A stretch of DNA of 64,000 bases, from the NCBI RefSeq assembly GCF_965638725.1, contig NC_134952.1:60614065-60678064 (forward strand), given 5' to 3'. The notes under the pieces were generated by a model, which was not told where the DNA came from, did no database searches, and worked only from the letters and a program-made list of their open reading frames with translations. Both the position numbers and the translations under genes were made by a program. This document shows, piece by piece, positions 63,201 through 64,000 of the stretch; the first letter of the stretch is position 1, and each line of letters opens with the position of its first letter. This stretch comes from Aptenodytes patagonicus (lineage: Eukaryota > Chordata > Aves > Sphenisciformes > Spheniscidae).

Positions 63201-63921
63201 GTTTTTCTTCAGTCTCATTAAAAATTAGCATATTAAGCAGATAAAGTGGAATTCAGGTTGGTCAGTTTTAATCCTGACTTCAGCAGCTGTCAAGAACTGG
63301 AACCTGACTTTCCCCATACTCGATGATAGAGTCAACACACAGCTAGAGAGATGCACATCACTAAAATATAGCTTTTCCCTGTGAAGCCACCCTTTTGCTA
63401 CATTCACAAGCTCTTTGTGATGGAATAACCAGAAGCCAAATTCTGATGTCAATTACAGTGGCCTAATTTACCTGTCATCAAAGCCGTGACTTTAGGTTTA
63501 CCTCACTGTAATGGAGATCAGAGTTTCGACTAAATATTCCATATATGCAACCATATAAACATAATACTAACTAGTAAGTGAGAACAAGACTAACATCTTG
63601 CTTTATTTCCATTTGTAGCTTGCATGGTAAATTAATTGCAATGATAAGTGCTTTTTCTCGTGTCCTCACTTTATTTTCACCTTTGTTCTTCAAGAGGGTT
63701 ATTGATTTCTCTCCTCTTCAAACGCCGTATGATCTGGCAAGTCAAAGGGGATCATTTCAATGGTAAGGAGTGGGTCAGGACATAACCCTGAATAGCAGAA
63801 CTAAAGAAATGCCATTTCTGGGTGAGCTTGTTGTTGCATTAGCAGTGCTGTTGTATGTGAAGAACCCCAAACCCTCTTCATGGACTACTGTCAAAGGCAG
63901 TTGGTGTGAAGAAACGCCTAC

Positions 63922-64000
63922 CTGAAGACGGCAAGGCTCAGGGACCAGAGGACTAGTGGTTTCCTCAGTTCAAATTTTGCTCGTTTGTTCATGAGGTGCC
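63922..64000 (-). CDS. ELOVL6: ELOVL6 coding exon, 3' part (cut by window end)
   Basis: This is the last part of an early coding exon of ELOVL6. On the minus strand 64000-63999 are the last two bases of an Arg-type codon. Then 25 codons read from His-Leu-Met-Asn-Lys-Arg-Ala-Lys through Lys-Pro-Leu-Val-Leu-Trp to Ala-Val-Phe, followed by AG, the first two bases of a split Ser codon. The donor is CTTCAG|GTAGGC, with GT at 63921-63920. By recall the peptide corresponds to human residues 49-74: the charged loop after the first membrane segment and the start of the second. The split Ser is completed by the T that opens the next exon at 42623. The start codon and about 48 N-terminal residues lie outside the window. 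No other elongase paralogue I remember has this NKRAKFELRKP-type segment. Confidence 0.93.

Larger units (their letters stand above)
42624..63921 (-). other. ELOVL6: ELOVL6 long intron (21.3 kb)
   Basis: This intron separates the exon ending at 63922 from the exon beginning at 42623. The donor is GTAGGC and the acceptor is a T-rich tract ending in TTTTAAAG. It is 21298 bp. I saw no nested gene: the open frames inside are short, usually lack ATG or family similarity, and occur on both strands as expected by chance. It contains a CA-type microsatellite, small tandem duplications, a MIR-like fossil near 51.3-51.46 kb and a second old fragment near 44.3 kb. A modestly GC-richer patch lies at about 46.9-47.3 kb. 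Regulatory elements may be present, but none can be named from the sequence alone. Confidence 0.85.

Overview
The window is vertebrate nuclear DNA, almost certainly from a bird. Two observations support this: a 5'-truncated CR1 (chicken repeat 1-type) LINE with a typical avian CR1 3' tail, and three spliced coding exons of ELOVL6, the vertebrate very-long-chain fatty acid elongase 6. There are no bacterial-style operons, rRNA, tRNA or CRISPR arrays. Most of the sequence is AT-leaning intergenic and intronic DNA.

Layout. (1) 1-10553: intergenic, no recognisable gene, with a GGGA-rich tract, a perfect 13-bp-arm palindrome and two decayed MIR-like SINE fragments. (2) 10554-13283: CR1 LINE on the minus strand. 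Its ORF2 is broken by frameshifts, a CpG-type stop, a missing central endonuclease block and a mutated FADD motif. (3) 13284 to about 34180: intergenic, with short tandem and inverted repeats, a MIR fossil, a CpG-rich pocket and one long but non-ATG open frame I cannot assign. (4) About 34180-40073: downstream of the ELOVL6 stop codon. It contains the 3' UTR, whose end is unresolved (candidate AATAAA signals near 38081, 37619 and 34205/34180). (5) 40074-64000: ELOVL6 on the minus strand, with its terminal coding exon (40074-40498), a 1973-bp intron, an internal exon (42472-42623), a 21298-bp intron, and the 3' part of the preceding coding exon (63922-64000), cut by the window end.

The three exons join in frame at both junctions and give 217 residues. 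By recall human ELOVL6 is 265 residues, so the 48 missing ones fit the N-terminus lying beyond 64000. The enzyme is an ER membrane 3-ketoacyl-CoA synthase acting mainly on C16 acyl-CoA, and its HxxHH histidine box is intact. In mammals EGF lies convergent to ELOVL6 on the low-coordinate side; I looked for EGF exons there by eye and found none.

I did not find a new biological system. The observations most worth checking are the CR1 endonuclease deletion, the perfect palindromes, the ELOVL6 3'-end choice and the nearly pure poly-T acceptor of its last intron.
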